A stretch of 64,000 nucleotides of DNA from Antedon mediterranea. Lineage: Eukaryota; Echinodermata; Crinoidea; Comatulida; Antedonidae. The notes below the pieces were generated by a model, which ran no database searches, was not told the DNA's origin, and worked only from the letters and a program-made list of their open reading frames with translations. Location: NCBI RefSeq assembly GCF_964355755.1, contig NC_092671.1:27381070-27445069 (forward strand). The letters are read 5' to 3'. Below are positions 1 to 10,929 of the stretch, one piece after another (position 1 is the first letter of the stretch; each line of letters opens with the position of its first letter). Position numbers and translations under genes: made by a program.

Positions 1-319
1 GTGTTATAAGGGTGGGGAAACAGAATTGTCCAAAGATGTTTCATACAGTGTTATAAGGGTGGGGAAACAGAATTGTCCAAAGATGTTTTATACAGTGTTA
101 TAAGGGTGGGGAAACAGAATTGTCCAAAGATGTTTCATACAGTGTTATAAGGGTGGGGAAACAGAATTGTCCAAAGATGTTTTATACAGTGTTATAAGGG
201 TGGGGAAACAGAATTGTCCAAAGATGTTTCATACAGTGTTATAAGGGTGGGGAAACAGAATTGTCCAAAGATATTTTATACAGTGTTATAAGGGTGGGGA
301 AACAGAATTGTCCAAAGAT
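1..319. repeat. 47-bp tandem array (94-bp dimer pattern)
   Basis: Units start at 1, 48, 95, 142, 189, 236 and 283, and the last one is cut short after about 37 bases. Units are nearly identical except near the end, where TTTCATACA alternates with TTTTATACA from unit to unit, so the true period may be 94 bp. The array is already running at base 1, so its left limit lies outside the window. No coding potential is seen. Confidence 0.95.
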
Positions 320-504
320 GTAGCATCACCTAGATTACATTAGAGTTGCTATATTTTTGAGTTTATAAATATTTTTCCCAGTTACTTTTGTTCTAGTTTC
401 AGTTGGTAAAAGATTCCATTCTTTTGTTGCTCTGTATTTGAAGGTTCCTTTTACCTTGAGCATTTTTACAATTTTAGTACAGTCACATATGTATAGAGAA
501 CTAG

Positions 505-680
505 CTCCAGCGCGATATTTGTGCCAAAATAAATTTTATTGGCTAACTTTGTTATTCTTGAGTTGCTGAATTAAAAAATGTTAGGTGCCATTTTTTTCAA
601 CCACTCCTTCAGCCGCCATTTTGTATTTTAAAATGTGCCGACATTCCACACTGAACTTTGTCATTCATGGTATCATCGGA
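505..680 (+). repeat. Left member of ~180-bp inverted repeat pair
   Basis: The sequence from the GATATTTGTGCC motif to about 680 is matched in reverse complement at 5030-5218, at roughly 75-80% identity by eye. Shared blocks include CCACTCCTTCAGCCGCCATT and TGTTAGGTGCCATTTTTTT. It may be the terminal inverted repeat of a ~4.7-kb element, or one of two independent copies of a shorter repeat. I found no transposase between the copies and no clear target duplication. Confidence 0.65.
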
Positions 681-764
681 AAGGGAATGTAATACTGATC
701 ATTTTATCCCATTACATCTATATCAAAAAATGCATAGTTACATAGTTATTTAACACTTTGACTG

Positions 765-832
765 CCAAACACGAAGATCTTCGTGTTTGGAAACACAACG
801 CTTGACTGCCAAACACGAAGATCTTCGTGTTT
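765..832. repeat. Two copies of a perfect palindrome centred on GAAGATCTTC
   Basis: Bases 765-790 form a perfect 26-bp palindrome (half-site CCAAACACGAAGA), and 811-832 repeat its inner 22 bp. Both are preceded by TTGACTGCC, so a block of about 31 bp is directly repeated with a 44-bp offset. A TTAA at 750-753 followed by CACTTTGACTGCC resembles the outer end of piggyBac-type elements, but no partner end was found. Confidence 0.6.
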
Positions 833-2515
833 CACGTTTTTTTACGAAATCCGGTAGATAGGTTAATTATTGGTATATACTATAAATATGGACACTATAT
901 TCGGTCTGGACCGTCAATATTTTACTTTTTGAAAGTAACTAATCTGGTTACGAACGATTGTCAAAATGGTACCTGTCGAAATAACATACACCGTGCATCA
1001 CAGTAGCGCGTACAGCGATGGTTTGGCACATTGTGTATCGGTCGCGCGCTAGCTATGCCGCCGAAGCATTACAAAGGCTTTTACGGATTAGCATGTTTGT
1101 TTGTTATCTCTGAATAAAAAATAATGGATTCATTTTCAATATGAAGTCTTTAATTATATTATTGTATGTATACCCTAATTGTTTTGGTGTTTCACTGTAA
1201 GTGGCCAAGTTTAACGCAACAAACTTGTTTAGAAATGGTATGAACATTATCATCAGTTTACTAGCTAGGCTAGTACGTAGTACTAGGCTAGCCTAGTTGT
1301 AAAACGGCTCCGGACCAACTTTAGGCCTAGTTAACTAGGCCTGGTGTCTTTACTATGTGGATTTTGGCGAAACATTGATGTAAGATTTATGATTTATAAA
1401 ATGTAAAACATTTTTCGATAGTGATATTGTTTTTATAGGCCTATCGGTGCCGTGTAAGTAACTTTTTCGTTGTTTGTTGATCTCACCGGGCGATATTTTC
1501 ATATTGTGATGTCTTGCACAAAATCGCGAATATCTCGACTTTCTTGCGCGAAACTACGAAAAACTCAAAAAGTGGGTTACTTTCATTTTACTATTACGAT
1601 TTACATATTGCGATTTGAAAATCGTTCTTGGTACCATTGTAAAGCTAAAATCTTTATGATTATTTAATTCGAAATTTTGACCCTTGCCACCTAATGTTTG
1701 ATTTTTAGTGACTGGCTCTCCATGAGTGCGCATATTTTTGCACGCGCACTGTGCGTCAAACGTTAATGCGCACTGTTTTTGTCCGATTACTGTTGTATAA
1801 CCTTTCTTTAATAACAAACAGCGTTATACGAGCACGTCAAAAGTGACAAGCTACGCACGTTTAAGTTAACAAAATGGTGAAAATATGCTAAATTTTAAAA
1901 TTAATATATTGTTAGAATGCTCGGGAACACCTATTTTTTATTTCATTTTCTTGAAGTGTATGTATCATATGTATGATTTATTATGAAATTAAGAGAACAC
2001 AAGTTGATTAAGTCATCATTAATGGCATATTAAATTTTTTTTAATTAATTTTGACTATCAAACAAATTATACAATTTTCTTAGGCCGAAATAACAAACTT
2101 AACATTAACTTTCTTCCTTAAGAAGTTCATATATTAAAGTTAAAAGTATATAGTTTGACTGTGCATCATTAAAAAAAAATTTTAAAGACATCATCATAGT
2201 AAAACATAGTGTAACCCAGGCTACAAAAGTAGGCCAGTCTAAGAAGATGAAGGGTAACCCAGGCCACAAAAGTGTGCCAGTCCAAGGAAATTGCAACACT
2301 TACACATTCCTACTTCCTTACAAACAAAGAAAGTACTGACCAACATACTTTAAGTATGAGCTAATTATTTTAAGGATAAACTATTAGCTGATCAAACTCC
2401 AAATAAGGAAATAGGGCCACCATCATCTACCATTAGATAATGGTCCAGGAATGTATTTCGGAACAACAGGGTGGGGCCAAGACATATAAAAAAGACTGCA
2501 GAGTTGGGAAAAGTC

Positions 2516-2623
2516 ACAACTCAACTCTAAATCTATTGAGAGCAGTCAGGTCCTCCCTGATACTTTTTGTACGTTCTGAAAGAAGTTGTATTTACACTTA
2601 TTCCTTGCTCAACAAATTCAGGT
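2516..2623 (+). repeat. First copy of exact 108-bp direct repeat, followed by donor-like GTAAGA
   Basis: This block is identical by eye to 2982-3089 (offset 466). The two copies diverge immediately after CAACAAATTCAGGT: here the sequence continues as CAG|GTAAGAT, a consensus-like 5' splice donor, while the second copy continues GGTTGAGGGAAG. It could be a duplicated exon or untranslated exon, or part of an unrecognised repeat. No protein domain is recognisable. Confidence 0.6.
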
Positions 2624-2981
2624 AAGATAACCAACATAAACTTATTATTTTGTAGCGTAAGTAACATAGCTAAGTCCTTTAGTTGTACTTGTTAACTACA
2701 TATAGGATACTGCTTTTATGTTTATCATTGCTTGTTGTCCAGCAATGAATTTATTATCTTAGATACAACTTGATATATTGTAAATATGTACTATATGTTT
2801 GACCACCTTATATCGCATTGATTGTATGTTTATATGTAAGTTAGAGTGTAGTAATAAGACCCTGTCATTATATACTCACTAGGCTATGATTTATTAGCTA
2901 ATCCTAAATTATCCTTGAATGAAGCCTGTATAGAGAATTCTGTAGTTATAGGAATTAAATACAAAAAGGCTACCATAGTAG

Positions 2982-3089
2982 ACAACTCAACTCTAAATCT
3001 ATTGAGAGCAGTCAGGTCCTCCCTGATACTTTTTGTACGTTCTGAAAGAAGTTGTATTTACACTTATTCCTTGCTCAACAAATTCAGGT
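2982..3089 (+). repeat. Second copy of exact 108-bp direct repeat
   Basis: Exact repeat of 2516-2623. It runs on into a more GC-rich stretch (3090-3250) that contains an open frame without a recognisable domain. The segment up to the final CAG is pyrimidine-rich, so it could also be read as a splice acceptor region. Confidence 0.6.
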
Positions 3090-3534
3090 TGAGGGAAGAT
3101 TGCCCAAGTTGGATTCTGTGTGTAAAGTCCACAGCCAGACGAGGGAATCGGTGGAGTGTATAAGCATCAAACTTCGAACGGGTTTACCACACCAAAAAGG
3201 GGACAAGCTCGACCACTGCCAGTTGTCAACAAACTTAAGTTTGACTTGTTATCTAAATCTTTAAGCATACTTAATTATAAGTCGCATATTGTATAATTTG
3301 TATTACGATTTAGAATAATAACACATCTACTATAAGCCAACTATTGTGTACTCTTTTATTTATTATCTATGTGTGTCTAGTGCCGCCGCCCCAATCAACT
3401 CGAACCCCGCTCACCTCAACCCTAAGTCGATAATCTTTTGTGTTGTGTGTAGAGCGGTTACAATTATAATTCATTGCGGTATGTAATAATCTATCTACAC
3501 CAAAGTGGTTACTGCATAGTAAATACACGGAGGA

Positions 3535-3630
3535 ATCTTTCCATGGCTCGGTGGTCTTTGCTCGTGTCTATAGCATTCAAGGTACCGAGTTTGAGTCTCA
3601 CCTTGGGAAACGAAACGAAATAAGATTATT
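3535..3630 (+). repeat. tRNA-like SINE head (Pol III A and B boxes)
   Basis: TGGCTCGGTGG at 3544-3554 matches a tRNA A box, and GAGTTTGAGTCTC near 3587-3599 resembles a degenerate B box (GGTTCGANTCC). They lie about 35 bp apart, as in tRNA genes. The sequence does not fold into an obvious full tRNA with a normal acceptor stem, and it continues into AAACGAAACGAAATAAG. A tRNA-derived SINE is therefore more likely than a functional tRNA gene. This is inferred from the box motifs only. Confidence 0.45.
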
Positions 3631-3639
3631 TGTTCAATT

Positions 3640-5029
3640 GTATTTCTTAGTGTATAGATTATACAGATGATTTATAATGAAATCTAGCTAAAAACACAAA
3701 TGTGGTTTATGACATTATATACGCAGAAGGATCTTTGATCGGATTATGATACCGGCTATTGTATTTGCATTAGCAAGATCCTATCATATATTATAAATAA
3801 CTAAAGATTCTGAGAAAATCAATCAATCAATATATCTTAAATCAATCAATTATCTTTATTTAAATTAATCGGTGGCATATGCTCATACTCATAAGAATAC
3901 AACACAAACAACAACCGGATACAATAGGAGCATGCCCAAAAACAATAAAATAATAATAATAATTCAAAACGCATAGATGGCTGAAATCCCGATTCCATCC
4001 CCTACCATTGTGTGGTCGAAGCCGGTCGCACTCTTTAAAAAAAAAAAACCACTGCATTTTTAATAAATATAACTGAGAAATGCAGTAAAAGTAACAAAAT
4101 TAAAATACAAAAATTTATAAAAGGGAATTCAATAACTGAAATTGTTACATACGGTACATATTTATAAGATGTCTGTAGTTGTAGAGTGTTAAAAAATTTC
4201 GTTTTTTCTTTGAATATTGCTGGAAATTGGATATTTGTATAGTTTGATTAATTATTCTATGTGACTTTTAATAATAACAACGGAGTTAGGATTTATATTG
4301 CGATAATCACAAACCATACGTAAAAATCAAAAGGAACTTTGTAAAGGTAAAGGCAGCAGTAGGACACTGACTTTTCTTTATTTCGTGTAAACTTTATTTG
4401 AGGAAAACTAATTGATCTAAATTTTTTTTTTTAATCTTAAGATTTTTTCACTGTATAATTATATCAAATGCAAACATTCTGTTTGCTGCACTTCATCTGA
4501 CGTTCAAAGAGAAATAGAAAGGCATGCCTATTAACATTGGCATTGTGCACAGATGGCTTTATATTGTGTGGTACCCGCTTTGACAAAAATACAAATGATT
4601 TTGAACGCTATGCAAAAAATGATACCCTGACCCGTAGCTACTAAAAATAAAATAAATTCCAAATTAAAAAAAATATCCAACAAAACAAAACAAAGATGTG
4701 ATTTAACAACAGTTTATTTCACCTTTGTTCACGGACTATAATTATTTTGATTTTAAATAATTCGAAAACTTTACATTGAAGTTAAGTGTAATCCAGTACC
4801 GTATTTATTCAGTATTAAGATAATTTATAATATAATATAAAACATATAAATGGTCAATAACAAAGTAGAAAGAAAATCAAACAAGCATTTGAATGAAGAG
4901 AGACTAGGCCTACCTTTTTCATTGTACATTTAAAAACAATTTATTTACATAATTGGAAAATTATGACGATAAACAAAGGAAAATAGAATAGATATTAGTA
5001 AAACTGTATTCATAATAAAAAATTCTATC
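3640..5029. other. AT-rich intergenic stretch, nothing recognisable
   Basis: Both strands lack any open frame with a recognisable domain. There are short A- and T-runs and simple AATAAT repeats near 3950. I see nothing that supports a gene. Confidence 0.5.
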
Positions 5030-5218
5030 CAACGATACCAAACAGTACAGTATTTTGGTGAAATTGCATTTTGACCTTTAGTGTGGAACGTCGGTCACTT
5101 TGAAATACAAAATGGCGGCTGAAGGAGTGGTAAAAAAAAATGGCACCTAACATTTTTGGATTCTCAAGAATTCAAAGTTAGCTAAAAAATCTATTTTGGC
5201 ACAAATATCGAGCTGGAA
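5030..5218 (-). repeat. Right member of ~180-bp inverted repeat pair
   Basis: Reverse-complement match to 505-680, including AATGGCGGCTGAAGGAGTGG and the GGCACAAATATCGAGCTGGA end. See the left member for interpretation. Confidence 0.65.
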
Positions 5219-5279
5219 GACATAATGACCCGTACTACTTGGTGTTAATAATGTTTTACAACTTTGGCTACGGGTGCAT

Positions 5280-6510
5280 TTGGGGTGGAGGGAGTCATTA
5301 AACTTAAACATTGAGGATAAATATGATGGTGAATGGCCATTAATGCATTTGAAAGTTGTAAATAGTAGATGTTCCCTCCATCTTTCATTTAGTTTAACCC
5401 AATTAAGTGTTTTAAAAATATAATTTGGTGTATATATATCTGCGGATAACAGAACTACCTAAGAAATACCTAATCTATTTAATAATATTTGAAGTGTATT
5501 TAAAGTTTGATTTGTACAATTAGTCCATACAGCACTACAATAGTCAAACAATGGCATTACAAGAGAATTTGCCAGCATAATAGTTGTATGAGATGGCAAG
5601 TAGTATTTCACACGCCGTATTACCCCTATTTGTTTAGAAACTTTTGATGATACACTATTTATTTGATCCTTCCATGTCAATTTAGTATCAAATATAACAC
5701 CTACTTAAATGATTCCACTCTTTCAATGTTAGTTCCATTATCATCAAGTGAAATATTTTTGAAGTTTTTTAATAAGTGACTAGTACCATACCATAAGTTT
5801 AGTTTTTTTAACATTCAAAGTCAATCTGTTGTTATCTAACCATTTTGATATTTTACAAAAATTTGAGTTTAGATTGTTTTGCAGAGTTATGGGATTTGAG
5901 GATCTACATAATAGAGTGGTATCATCAGCGTACATAACACATTTACAATCAACAGCATCAGGAAGAGAATTTACATATATAATAAATAACAAAGGACCTA
6001 AAATAGAGCCCTGTGGAATTCCAATGTCAATTTCTCTTAAATCAGAAATTAAACTATTTACATATACAACTTGTGATCTATAACTTAGATATGAATTAAA
6101 CTAATTTAACCATCATTACATGTACCAATTTCTTTAAGTTTAGCAATAAGTATCAAAAGCTTTTTTTTAATCTAAAAATATTGCAGCAGTTACATTACCA
6201 TCATTATAATTATTTAGAATATAGTCAGATACATCTAAAAGTGTTGTATTTGTGGAATGTTTCTTTCTAGAACCAGATTGTGATGGGTTTAAAATATTAT
6301 TATTTGTTAAAAACTAAACATATCAGATTTGTCACCTTCTTTAAAAATATGTGTAACCTTTGCAATTTTCCAATCAGATGGAAAAGTTGACGTGAACAAA
6401 GTACAATTACATATATATGTGAGAGTCTCACATACAACAGGAGCAGCTAACTTTAATAATTTACAATTTATACCATCAAGACCAACACTTCACATTTCGT
6501 TGGATATTTT
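5280..6510 (-). pseudogene. Decayed LINE reverse transcriptase (CR1/jockey-like)
   Basis: Read on the minus strand, the segment encodes successive pieces of a non-LTR reverse transcriptase in shifting frames. Near 6500-6340 there is a pre-palm stretch with PSDWKIAKVTHIF. Near 6240-6150 there is a finger/palm segment (AAIFLD, then a stop, then KKAF). GIPQGSILG lies at about 6015-5990, YADDTTLL in the catalytic palm (5992-5780), and a thumb-like segment with DYCSAVW follows (5680-5459). Several stops and frame changes interrupt it, and the endonuclease half is absent, so it is a dead 5'-truncated copy. The motif set resembles LINE B (47438-50760), so the two may belong to related families. Confidence 0.85.
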
Positions 6511-6519
6511 TAAGAAAAT

Positions 6520-7820
6520 TTATGATACTTCGCTCGCTCCCCCTCTAGGAAGTGTAGACGATGGTTCTCGGAATGATAATGTTCTCCTTATACATTTTCT
6601 GTCGGTTACCATTATTGAAAATGCTTGACATTCGTAAAACTAAACTACTTTGTTTCACAGTGTTTTAGATGATTAATAACATTTTAAAGTATAGTTTTTA
6701 TTGTTTGGTAGGGCCCTTTGGAGGTCATTTGAGGGAGGTGCTTATTCGAGGGATATATGTTAAATTTTTTAGTTCTAATAATATGGTAACATTTATAATC
6801 AAATGAAATTCTCTCATAGATATGAAAAGTGGTAAAAAAGAATAACAAATGCTTGGTAAATTGCAGATAACAGTGCGGTGAATTCTACTACAAATAGTAT
6901 AATTGTGTTATTATAAATATGTGGATGGACGTTTATTAGATAGTTGGGTTGTGGGGAGGGGGGGGGGTTATTATTTAAAGTGATGTTTTATTGGAGAGGC
7001 GTTTATTCAAATGAATACCATCCTAATAATTATTAATACATTATTTAATTTAATCATCTTTTGAAACTAACTGCCGTGACAGAGTGGGCCCAAGAAAGAA
7101 GACATTACGGCTTGCAACATGGGCAGACATCTCGGTCCTAACGGGACACAGGAAGATAGCCTACAGTTATTCCTGCAAGCTTACTCAATAAAACTCAGCT
7201 ATCGGGATTTCACTCGAAAAATGTCTTATCAAATCTCCCTATGTAATTTTATAATACTATTCCCCACAATATATTCTGATTCTTTATGGCGTATATTTAA
7301 TTTGATCTTTATTAATTTGCAGTATAATTCCTATTATTTAACTACTGTACCTTCACACACGTGTGGTATGTTTTAAAATAAACAAAAAACTGAAATGGCT
7401 ATGATTAATGGCCAATTTTTTTTTCATCTTCCAAAGGGACACTGTATTGATTGATGGAAAGTGCCTGTTTCCAGTCACCTTTAGGGTCAAATCTATTATT
7501 TTAACTGCTCCCTTGTGTATAAAAGAGAGAAAATATTTGAAACTAAGGTGAACTTATCTTAAACCCGGAAATTACTTTGACCGGGAAGAATTGAAATTGA
7601 GAGGAAAATCCAATGTTGAAATCATAAATGTTGTTAAAAAACTCTTTATAATATCTTCCTAAGATATAAATATGGAACAATAGCGTCGGCGTGCACACTA
7701 ATGTTATCAAATCTACGTTTCGCGGTACATCTCGGATAGATAAGGTAGGTATCCAAGGCGGAGATTTGTACCGAAGTTTTTGCATTGTGCTCGCCTATGT
7801 CAGAATTAACCATAATTTAT
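6520..7820. other. Intergenic, no recognisable gene
   Basis: Contains a G-run near 6957-6967 and AT-rich DNA. The open frames at 7119-7376 and 7543-7785 show no known motif and no supporting splice signals that I can see. Confidence 0.4.
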
Positions 7821-7826
7821 ATATAG

Positions 7827-7991
7827 ATGCTCGAGAGCCAGTGGCATGAGCTAGATGTCACCTTGTTCCTGGAAAGAAAACAGATGACCGATGCTGTTGA
7901 TGAGAATGAATCAAGGTTTGATAGATTGGTCAAGCAATTGTTACGGGTGCAGAGACAGCATATAAGAGTAAGACGGCCAGACAAAAACTAA
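7827..7991 (+). CDS. Small charged 54-codon ORF, unknown
   Basis: ATG at 7827 opens 54 codons rich in Glu, Asp, Arg and Gln (MLESQWHELDVTLFLERKQM at the start), ending in a basic QHIRVRRPDKN tail before TAA. The composition is less biased than the AT-rich surroundings, as expected of an exon or a transposon-gene remnant. No family is recognised and no adjoining exons are evident. It could equally be chance. Confidence 0.2.
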   Translation: MLESQWHELDVTLFLERKQMTDAVDENESRFDRLVKQLLRVQRQHIRVRRPDKN

Positions 7992-8294
7992 ATATCAGAA
8001 AACCATTCATTGGCGTTATTACACATAAAGCTCAATGCCAGCCATGAGCGAACAAACAGCGAACAATAGCACGCTGTGCATTAAATCCATATGTAATCAC
8101 AGGAGGACCATGCAATATGCTAATTAGCCATGTCACACCCTACCTCTTAAAAAAAGTTTTAAACAGGCTGTAACAGCATGTCTAACAAATTATATTTACT
8201 TAAATGTTAAAAACTTTTCTACTTTAATATTTAAAAATATTCAACAATCGTCATGGTAAACAACAAAAATTATAACAGCTTCTTTATTATATTT

Positions 8295-9110
8295 CCCTGT
8301 GCACCTAGAGAGAGTATCAGTGATCACGTTTTCTACCCCTTTTACATGCTTAATTTTTAAGTCTCTGAAAAACAAGCATCAGGGCTAAGGCTTCTTCTCT
8401 TAACACCTAAATGAAAGATTGTGATCGTGGGCCAATTGCAAAACACTATTTCTATAATAGCTTGGATTTACAATCTGGTAAATGACTGTCCAATCCTTAT
8501 CGGTGGGAGCCTCAAGTAAGCACCCTTTACGCATAAAAATATCGGATTGGAAAGAGAAACCAACGGGCGTACCAGAAATGTCATAATCACTTGGGGCCTT
8601 TTCAGCTAAATGCTAAATTTCGGTATCTTCATGTTGAGCGTGTATACAAGTTTTTTGGTCTAAAGGCAAGCTAGGAAATGTATTTGAAACAGTCTTTGAC
8701 TGCAATTTAGTGTCCAAAAAGGTACAAGATAAATATTTGTGCTTTCTACAGATTTATTTGTGACAATTAGGCTGTGCTAGCGTGACCTTACTTCCCGCTA
8801 AATCCCAACAGGCAAATAGGGTACTACCCCTGCCTCAACTAGTCCTGTAACTAACTCGGAATGCAATTTAACCCAGTGGAGTGTTAACAATAACATTAAA
8901 CCCCATAAACGTTGCGTCATACAGGGGAGAAAGGTACCTTGAAATAACAGACTTTGCCAAGCCCCAGTATCTTGTAACATCTGAATGGGTTTAGAACCAA
9001 TCCAATCTGCCGAAACAATACCTCTACTAGTAAAGTGGTCATACAGTTTGATAGGATTGGATGGTAAAGCCACTACGGCATTAGGCAAATCATTATTTTT
9101 CAATTTAAGT
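8295..9110 (-). pseudogene. Scrambled Ty3/gypsy pol remnant (protease, integrase zinc region, RNase H tail)
   Basis: Three gypsy-type pol fragments lie on the minus strand. A retropepsin-like segment carries MLQDTGAWQSLL, with the catalytic DTGA near 8960-8971. A piece resembling the N-terminal zinc region of integrase (8400-8640) carries FMRKGCLLEAP, then DWTVIYQIV and VLQLAHDH before a stop; one TAG lies upstream within it. Further downstream (8295-8400) is an RNase H piece, EALALMLVFQ, then, after a frame change and deletion, the family hallmark IKHVKGVENVITDTLSR. The usual order is PR-RT-RH-IN. Here reverse transcriptase is missing and RNase H follows integrase, so the copy is rearranged as well as dead. 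No LTRs were found nearby. Confidence 0.75.
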
Positions 9111-9503
9111 TTAAAACATTCCGAAATAAACAAAACAGAAAGAAAGAGTGTATAATCTTCAAATTTTCCCAAAATTTGCGGGCTTTCCCAATTTTTAATG
9201 GTGATCCCCCCGCCTTCCCGAAATTGGTTATTTTTCCCCCCGAAATTCTGGATGATTTAAATTTAAAGTAACCCACTGTATATTTTTTAAATGAAACAAC
9301 ATTTTCCCAAAACAGACATGTTATTTCACAATTGACACTGCTGGCACTGTTTATAAACAGTATTTAAACAAAAGTGTTTCTTAGGCCTTTGTTTCACAAA
9401 TTAACAGCCATCTATCAACTGCAAAGCCAAGCCTTTGTCACGCCAATGTCATGTGATATTGTATTATTGTATTGATGTGTCACATGCAACAATGTTTCAA
9501 TAA

Positions 9504-10287
9504 AGCCCCTTTCTCACAGAGCTGTGTGCCAGGAATATTGCGGGAATATACCATTACCATGCCGGTATGGTTTTCTGTGAGAACGGGTCGTCTTGGCATC
9601 ATGCCGGCATCGACATGACCTGCTTTAGACCTAGTAATATTCTAGGGATATTCCCCGCAATGCCAGACGGGCATTCTGTTAGAACATTCCGGGGTTATAT
9701 TTAATTCCCCGTCGAGGCTTTGACACCTTGCGCGGTCAAGTGTATGCGGCGATTCAATTCAATTAACAATAATAATGTCGAACTGGAGGGATAATGAGAT
9801 AAGAGAGCTGCTTAAATAAGGGGACAAGAAGAAATTTGTAGCATAACCTATAAGCCTAGGCCATAGCTCTTTGTTGGTGCCTGACCCTTCGTCGCCTTGT
9901 AAATTTTACAGCCTTCTAAGGTGTTTTACAGATTGCCGATGACGGCTAATTAATTTCTGCTGTACCTGTATAATATATGCACATTATACTGTACATAGCA
10001 TGTATTGCATAAATATGCTATAAAGGAAGATAATAATCTGTAACTTAAAATTCGCCGCCATATATCGCTAGACAAAAATAATAACAATAAAGGACGCCCT
10101 CAATAATTATTTTGTCAGACTTTTTATTGGCCGAATATTCCCGACTCCTTTCTCACAGAAAGCCGGTATATACCGGTTATATTTCTGGCATGATAGTCCA
10201 ATGAGAATGGGTATATGCCGGTAACGATACCGGCACGACGCCAGCATAATACCGGTATATTGCAAGCACATCTGTGAGAAAGGGGCT
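9504..10287. mobile_element. MITE-like DNA element with AGCCCCTTTCTCACAG inverted ends
   Basis: AGCCCCTTTCTCACAGA at 9504-9520 is matched by TCTGTGAGAAAGGGGCT at 10271-10287. Subterminal copies of CTTTCTCACAGAAAGCCGG and TTTTCTGTGAGAACGGG, and repeated CCGGTAT/ATACCGG motifs, give a strongly inverted-repeat layout. At 9775-9819 a 14-codon ORF (MSNWRDNEIRELLK, then stop) looks like the first helix of a SANT/Myb-like DNA-binding domain, as carried by PIF/Harbinger-type elements. That suggests a deletion derivative of such an element. The superfamily assignment is inference; no clear target duplication is seen. Confidence 0.7.
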
Positions 10288-10375
10288 ATAGAGTCGAGCG
10301 GTGTCTACCCACAAGGTAAAAAAGAATGGACTGTACCATTGTTACAGTTGTTGGTGTATGACAATGTTTTGATAT

Positions 10376-10403
10376 CTTAGTTTTCTAGATCTAGAAAACT
10401 AAG
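10376..10403. repeat. Perfect 28-bp palindrome
   Basis: The half-site CTTAGTTTTCTAGA (10376-10389) is followed directly by its exact reverse complement (10390-10403) with no spacer. Function unknown; it could form a cruciform or be a protein-binding site. Confidence 0.9.
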
Positions 10404-10489
10404 GTTTTTTTTAATAGTGGTTGTACCATTATATTAGTGACTTTTTATTGGTTAGAATTATTATATTACCACAAAGGGGGGTTTATTTC

Positions 10490-10880
10490 TATGATGTGAT
10501 GAGATTTTCAGTAAACAAGAGTGGATCGTGGTCGTCCTCTATACTTTTGTTGCTTACAGTTTTCAATATAATAATTTATTGCTTTATTGGCTGGGACTTC
10601 CTTTTGCAATCTGAGGATGTGTCCAAATAGCCGCCATCTCGATTCCAAAATGTCCAATGAGATTTGTCTTGCCTTACTCGTATCGTATAATTTGATGTTT
10701 TGTATTTTATGTGGATAGCGGATTCCTATAATTTTTCTAAGATGCCTCCGATGAAATGTATCAAGTTTTCCAAGATTTGCTACAAATGTGACTGCCCAAA
10801 TTTGGCTGTCATGAGAGTTAATTTCACTCTTAAGTTTTGATCTGACTAATATATCCTGAAGGTTGGGAGGTCTGTAAAAT
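10490..10880 (-). pseudogene. LINE reverse transcriptase C-terminal fragment
   Basis: On the minus strand an open stretch carries FYRPPNLQDILVRSKLKS, then LDTFHRRHLRKIIGIRYPHK, then SRWRLFGHILRL and RGRPRS before a stop. The FHRRxLRxIxGIR and RWRxxGHxLR motifs are typical of the tail of non-LTR reverse transcriptases. The catalytic palm is absent. The first motif (RPPNLxDxLVRSKL) is also common in Penelope and GIY-YIG elements, so the fragment may be a composite. Confidence 0.65.
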
Positions 10881-10929
10881 GCAATAATGTGTGGTTAGAC
10901 TGTAGAATGGGCATATGTTTCTCAATAAT

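Larger units (their letters stand above)
320..2500. other. Non-coding stretch with palindromes
   Basis: I see no gene here. It holds the left member of a long inverted repeat (505-680), two palindromic copies at 765-832, and a CTAGGCCTAG-rich patch around 1260-1350. The short open frames at 1470-1667, 1554-1817 and 2105-2299 have no recognisable domain and look like chance openings in AT-rich DNA. Confidence 0.5.

Noticed and set aside
3541-3612. A functional tRNA gene
   Set aside because: A and B boxes are present, but I cannot form an acceptor stem or a normal anticodon arm.
505-5218. A confirmed 4.7-kb transposon
   Set aside because: No transposase and no target duplication; reported only as an inverted repeat pair.
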